Translations under genes and position numbers: made by a program | The notes under the pieces: model-generated | Told to the model about the DNA's origin: nothing | The model's input: only the letters and a program-made list of their open reading frames with translations | The model's database searches: none | In this document: piece after piece, positions 59,201 to 64,000 of the stretch | Layout: the number at the start of each line of letters is the position of its first letter | How positions within the stretch are numbered: position 1 is the first letter of the stretch | Origin: Amyelois transitella | Taxonomy: Eukaryota > Arthropoda > Insecta > Lepidoptera > Pyralidae | Direction of reading: 5' to 3' | DNA length: 64,000 nt | Assembly (NCBI RefSeq): GCF_032362555.1 | Contig: NC_083518.1 | Span: forward strand, 5,468,501-5,532,500

Positions 59201-62200
59201 ATAGCATTCGATATGCAATATTTTGATCTTAGTTTTTAAGTAAATTTAATCTTTATAACATCAAAAAAGTAATGATTTTACAGAAATAATTTAAGGACGT
59301 CTTATCGAACTGAAATTTCTTGTAGCCTATTTTTTGAGAGACAGTAAAATACTGTCTTATCACGCTAAAAATAGTATAATTAAGAGCCTCGTTTAATGGT
59401 TGGTTAAAAATAACTTAAGTACTTTTTGAACTTCAATTTAAACTATCAGCCGGATATCGTTGCTTTGGTACCTATTTAATAGTATTTCCATTAGAATATA
59501 TTTTCATAGTAATACTCTATCCATGGGCAAACGGCTAAAGGTTCTTTTTGTTTTTTTTTTGTGATATTTTTTTTTACATATATATAAGTGCTATTTGTGC
59601 ATTTAAATGTTAACACAAAATATAGCGAAATTATTGAAATCTCTGTTATCTAAACCAGTAATACAATAACAGAGGTCAATGGAATTGTGGGTTTGAATTA
59701 GATCATACATATTAGGGCGGTAATCGAACTCACTCCCCGCAGCGAGTCACCCGTGTCATGTGACTGGGTGGTATTATAAATGTTGTTTATTTGATGCATG
59801 CTCCATTACAATGTAATGGAATCAGTGTTTAAGCAATACTTGGTCAATTTAAGTAAAATTGAATGAATCAATAAGTTCTGCTGTTTTGCTGAACATATCT
59901 TTTTGTGAACCGTTTTTTGTCGAACAAACTGGCACCAGCGTCACTTTTAAGTGGCTAACCAATTTCTAGTTCCCACTTCTCACATTAAGAGTATAATCAG
60001 TATTAATCAGAGATTGGTGATAAAATTTGACATTTAGTATAGCGTTGTTGACTTACTTATTTATATGCTTTTAGTCCACTTGATGCCTCTCTATATACTC
60101 ATGTCACCTCGACTTTATTCACTTTGAATAGTGGCGTGGTTTGTAATAATTGGATAATTTAATGCAGCGGGTATGCATTCTGTAAAGTCCACTCAAAGTC
60201 TCAAACCCAATGCTTAGCTCCACTTGGCGTCAGTTTTGATTCGGAGCAATCAAAGAAAGTGATTTATTTACTCGTTTACACAACACAAAAGGGCTGAGTT
60301 GACTCTAGAAATTTGGAATGATAAAGTAAAATCAAAGACGTTATTGAATTATACATATATTAAGATTTCTGCACTGACGCTTTGGAAGCGGCAGTAAACT
60401 TAGTTTAATTTATTTGACGTCAACCAATGTTGCAAAACCAAAAGATATGACAATTAATATTATGACAATTAATGTTTGAAATAATTAATTATTTCAAAAA
60501 CTTTGATATTGCAGAAATATATTTTATTATCCACTGTAGGAAGCTCTCTTAAGGAAATCAGATATCCTTAGTGAAAATAAATTAAGTACATAAATTCAAC
60601 AAAAATATTGATGTTGTCTTACTAAAATATAGTAGCTTTATTGTATCTCTGGCCATGAATATTGAACTAATGTATAGTTTAGATATATCTGATAAGAGGT
60701 TGCCGACCTATCTGTAACATTAACATTGATCTCACATTTACACACGACAAAGTGAACGTTGTTGTTTATTTTGTTTTATTTTTAAATCTACTTTGAAGAA
60801 TGTCGAGACGAAAATAGATATTTTTGTCTCGACATCTCTAAAGACGCTGCAGATTGGATAAAGTGGAAACGCCTTCTCATAGTGGCAATGGTGCCACGGG
60901 GAACCCCTAAAGATGAGGTACAGTCTCAGGTACCTGTGCACATATATTGACTCTCCATGCACTTTAATTTGACAATTTGTCAGCCAGCATCTAAAGTTCT
61001 CCTCAAATATGGTAACATAATTAACCGACTTCAAAAAAGAAGGTTCTCAATTTGACCATATTTATTTTATACTCCCAAATGTTTAAAAAGTATAGTGGAA
61101 TATAAGAACACTGTTAATTCAAGGACACTGAGGTATTGTTTCTATAAAATACAAAATATGAACCGCCGTTGTTCATTCATCGTTGGACGATAAGGATAAG
61201 GTTAGGTATACCGGATAACACCTGGATCATTAGCGTTATATGGTATTCGTAACTCTTTGTTTCGTTTAGTTATAAATATTTAAAAAAAACCTACAGCCTG
61301 AAATTAAAAATGGTGATTAAAGATACGAAGGTCAGATTAATTTCACATTTCGAAGATCCTTACTATATGACCTCAGCGGCAATCGCTGATTGACCATCAA
61401 CTCTCTCATACCTACATATGTACAGTTGCAATATGTAAGTGATTTGCCGTCTCACAAAAAGCAACTCAAATATACATATGTGTAATTTTTTTTTATTTTT
61501 ATAAAATAGTGCATTCTGATAGTGCGCCCACTAAGACTACAAATGTGTAGGCTCATGATTAAAATGAACATCACCAATAGGTACTCAGAATCGAACACTT
61601 GCAGGAAATGTTTACAAAGTCCACATTGATTCATTTGAATAATTAAGCGTTTACTAATAAATATGGGCGTTGAAGCGTAACTAAAATTGTTCTCAGTTTT
61701 CTGTTTTGTTCTCGATGCTATGACTTCGGTCTGTGGTATGTACTATATACTAAATAAAGTAACAGGCCGCTAAAATGGTACTTTTTTTCAAATCAAATCA
61801 AATCAAATCGTTTATTTTGTGAACATAGGTTATCACAGGTTGACATTTTATTGTGAAAATGTACACTATGTCCCGCCATTGGGCATACAAAATTAATATT
61901 TTAAATTAAATAATAAAAATTACATTGCCTCATATCAATTAACAAAAACAGAAAAATGTTCATGCATTTCTAATTTTTTTTTTTTTTTTTTTTTTTTTTT
62001 ACGTCATTGTTAGTCAGATAGGTAGTAAATTATTCAAAATTTATATTAAATTAAATTAAATGAAATGTTACTCTGTCGGATTAATTATAATGTCGAACTA
62101 TTGATCGAAAGAACTATTGCCTACTTTAGGCTTTCTAAGAATAACAAGTCTATCTTAAAGTATTGTTGCATAAAGGAAAGTAACTATTCCTCCGAAATGC

Positions 62201-63610
62201 AAAAGATGTGACTTCAAGACCAAAGCGTTATGAACTGCGTCAAATTAGGCGGGTGGAACACAACATCATACTTGACATAAAAGTAATCTTCCCTAAAGGG
62301 TGATTTACGATTTTCTAAGCCAGTATTTGAGTGCAATTGGCAAGAAAATTTCTTAGATGGGAGAAAGTGGAATAGAGTAAATCACATAATGAAACCTCGA
62401 AAATACAAAAGCGTTTAGTGAACAGACGTTTCAAAAATAAGTACATTTATTAAGCCAATATACTGCTATACTTAGATAGATGAGTATAAAATAACAAACT
62501 ACCTATAATTATATTTATCAGCGGTAGAAACAGACCATGTGGCATTTTGCAAATATGAGTAATACTAACTGAACACTATCAACAAAATATATTGTTGCTA
62601 TAATCTGAATCACGCTGCATTGTCAAGGAGCATCAATTTATGAATCATTATATGTAGGCATACAAAATTTGTTCGATGATATTTTCTGTATACTTTATAT
62701 CATTTAATAATGTTAGCATTCTGATAAAATGGAATCTCAATTGAATACTATACAATGGCGGTTATAAACTAATTTATATTTGTTAATTTTCAACTTAAGG
62801 TGCTTTAACATTCATAAATAATCATAAGTGCAAAATTAAAAAAATACTCTTATGTAAATATTCAGTTTTTGTATAGCAATAAAATATTATTATTTTTTTA
62901 CAGAGGAATACACTGCACCTCTACATTTCACACCAGCGAGGACCTTTCCATAAAGCGGAATTCCAAACAGAGCTAGACTTGCGAAAATTCCACATAGCAG
63001 ACGTAACCGATAAACGTATATTCATCTCTGTCATGCACACAGACACTCTCGCTCACCTGTACGTGTCAGAGATAAACAATGACTTTTCGCAGTACAACTT
63101 TGTCCTGAGTCTGGAAAAGATTTTGTGTTACTTCCCAGAAGGAAATTGGAAGAACAGCTGGTTGGAGTAAGTTGTTTTTAATTGCCTCTTAATGTTTACT
63201 GGACTAGTGTTGTTGACGAAAATACTTTAAATGTTTATTGCAATGTTAAACAGAAAAATATTATGATCTTTTACAAAATAAAAGACAACTTTACGCGACT
63301 AATGTTATAAATAGTTTTCTCAACTGTCACTAATCATGTCAATGTCATAATTTAAAAACGGAAGAACGGAAAACAAAACCATTATTTATAATATAGAAAA
63401 CTAAAACATAATTTCTTTCCAGGGATGTCACAGAAGATCCATTCACAGACTTATACCGCGTGGAAGGCCTCAAGGGCATCTACATAGCCTCCAAGATAGG
63501 ACCCAAAGACGTGGAGCGTACTATAGGACCTGAGCATCTTGTATCTGTGATCACTTTTGATCATGGTGTCACGTGGTCACCCATTAATCCACCTACAGAA
63601 GATGAGAATG
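53211..63610 (+). CDS. SorLA/SORL1-like VPS10-domain receptor, N-terminal part
   Basis: Type I sorting receptor cycling between Golgi, endosome and surface; only the first part is in the window. Exons 53211-53453, 54232-54486, 55616-55777, 56093-56341, 62904-63166 and 63423-63610 join in frame and continue past the window (about 453 residues so far). A hydrophobic signal peptide (VFIPLVFCVSFVISL) is followed by a propeptide ending in the furin-type site RRKR (in QIERRKREAAP), as in other VPS10 receptors. VPS10 propeller blades follow: VHWVGEGSNVIICLARDS, SALFISYDYGKNF, YLTLDGGKSFKMIQTYVKSF, KDFQIKGDFMFATK, FTDLYRVEGLKGIYIA, SVITFDHGVTW. They match SorLA blade order better than sortilin. Intron 4 is 6.6 kb. 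Two decayed copies of the exon 6 end lie in the following intron. Confidence 0.92.
54021..54080 (-). repeat. Microsatellite-tailed repeat A, internal fragment
   Basis: TGAGATTCAAATAGTGACAG, then GGTTGCTAGCCCATCACCTA and GAAGAATCCC: about 60 bp of the middle of family A, in intron 1 of the SorLA-like gene. Confidence 0.75.
58338..58390 (+). repeat. Microsatellite-tailed repeat A, tip
   Basis: TTGGCTCTGTCTATCCTGTG followed by GTAAAGACGTGATATGTATGTG: the last 50 bp of family A. Confidence 0.65.
61793..61935 (-). repeat. LINE-type tail with (TCAAA)n
   Basis: TCAAATCAAATCAAATCAAA leads into TCGTTTATTTTGTGAACATA, GTTATCACAGGTTGACATTT and CACTATGTCCCGCCATTGGG. A short tandem pentamer next to conserved sequence is typical of lepidopteran LINE 3' ends in reverse orientation. 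No reverse transcriptase is present. Confidence 0.55.
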
Positions 63611-63647
63611 GTGAGTTTCTCCTTATTATTTGTATTGAAAGAAGCGT

Positions 63648-63745
63648 CTTGTATCCGTAATCATCACGTTTGATCATAGTATTAAGTGGTCACTCATTAA
63701 TCCGCCGACAGAAGATACGAATGATGAGTTTCTTATTGTTTTTAT
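63648..63745 (+). pseudogene. First decayed copy of SorLA-like exon 6 end
   Basis: TCACGTTTGATCATAGTATT, GTGGTCACTCATTAATCCGC and GAAGATACGAATGATGAGTT match the 3' part of exon 6 (63550-63625). The donor GAATGGTGAG has become GAATGATGAG, so the splice site is lost. It lies in the intron right after exon 6. Confidence 0.85.
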
Positions 63746-63811
63746 TTATCCTTACGACGTGGAGTATTTAACTTTTATTTAATTACAATTTTACAATTTA
63801 TCATCTTGTTT

Positions 63812-63895
63812 GTGTGATCAGTTTTGATCATGGCGTCAAGTGGCCACTCATTAATCCACCTACAGAAGCTGAGAATGACGAGTTTCTTATTAATT
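63812..63895 (+). pseudogene. Second decayed copy of SorLA-like exon 6 end
   Basis: GTGTGATCAGTTTTGATCAT, GCGTCAAGTGGCCACTCATT and GAGAATGACGAGTTTCTTAT again match the exon 6 end. The frame still reads ISFDHGVKWPLINPPTEAEN, but the donor GGTGAG is GACGAG. It is closer to the first decayed copy than to the exon in places (CACTCATTAATCC; GAGTTTCTTATT), so one copy may derive from the other. Confidence 0.85.
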
Positions 63896-64000
63896 TTTTT
63901 ACTATATCGATTCAATTAAGTTTGTCACGACTTTTACATTGTATCGACATCGACACACAAGCAAGACTATTGCAATGTCCTTCAAATATTATACGGTAAC

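Larger units (their letters stand above)
56342..62903 (+). other. Intron 4 of the SorLA-like gene
   Basis: 6,562 bp, by far the longest intron in the window. It holds a short family A tail (58338-58390), a 16-bp hairpin at 60801-60834, a short common-repeat phrase near 61024, and a LINE-tail-like sequence at 61793-61935. No exon or second gene is supported; the frames at 57036-57230 and 60738-61034 have no recognisable domain. Confidence 0.6.

Noticed and set aside
60738-61034. 98-codon minus-strand ORF in SorLA-like intron 4
   Set aside because: No recognisable domain, overlaps a hairpin and a common repeat phrase; likely chance.
1-64000. CRISPR array, operon or bacterial feature
   Set aside because: The window is intron-rich animal DNA; no spaced direct-repeat array or prokaryotic gene layout exists.

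Overview
The window is eukaryotic, AT-rich, intron-dense DNA from an insect, almost certainly a moth or butterfly (Lepidoptera). The best evidence is the repeats. At least 18 copies of one microsatellite-tailed element ending in (ATGT)n, and related families with the same head, are of a type I know from lepidopteran genomes. The coding genes are ordinary animal genes with insect-like exon structure. The species cannot be named from sequence alone.

Seven host genes could be rebuilt exon by exon; every splice junction keeps frame with GT..AG. In order: WRAP53/TCAB1 (minus, 13823-16104, 437 aa, 5 exons); hormone-sensitive lipase (plus, 17387-30834, 15 exons, about 839 aa); NAA50 (minus, 37574-39580, 175 aa, 3 exons, the first coding exon only 8 nt); a mitochondrial-clan cytochrome P450, probably CYP333 family (plus, 42731-46803, 10 exons, 579 aa); lin-52 of the DREAM/MuvB complex (minus, 47148-48391, 4 small exons, 125 aa); ribosomal protein eS19 (plus, 50392-52103, 153 aa); and the first six exons of a SorLA/SORL1-like VPS10-domain receptor (plus, from 53211, running off the window). 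These genes do not form a pathway. They cover telomerase RNP assembly, lipid mobilisation, protein N-acetylation, P450 oxidation, cell-cycle transcription, translation and receptor sorting. WRAP53/HSL, NAA50/P450 and lin-52/eS19 are divergent pairs; HSL/NAA50 and P450/lin-52 are convergent.

The first 13.8 kb shows no gene I can support and holds only repeats. Mobile DNA elsewhere is informative. A 2,047-bp Tc1/mariner-superfamily element with an uninterrupted 457-codon transposase (D187, D277, E359; DD81E by my count, close to the DD82E 'Sailor' group) lies in HSL intron 12. A 1.58-kb near-perfect palindrome carrying what looks like the last exon of a SWIM-zinc-finger transposase lies just behind the HSL stop codon. 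A 1,408-bp hAT derivative with 8-bp target duplications and CTTCGG arrays at both ends lies between NAA50 and the P450. A tRNA-headed SINE lies upstream of the SorLA gene.

The least expected signals are: decayed partial copies of exon ends just downstream of the real exon, once in HSL (exon 7) and twice in SorLA (exon 6), all having lost the GT of the donor; an apparently exact 199-bp tandem duplication in HSL intron 1; and a shared head of about 50 bp joining three otherwise different microsatellite-bounded repeat families.
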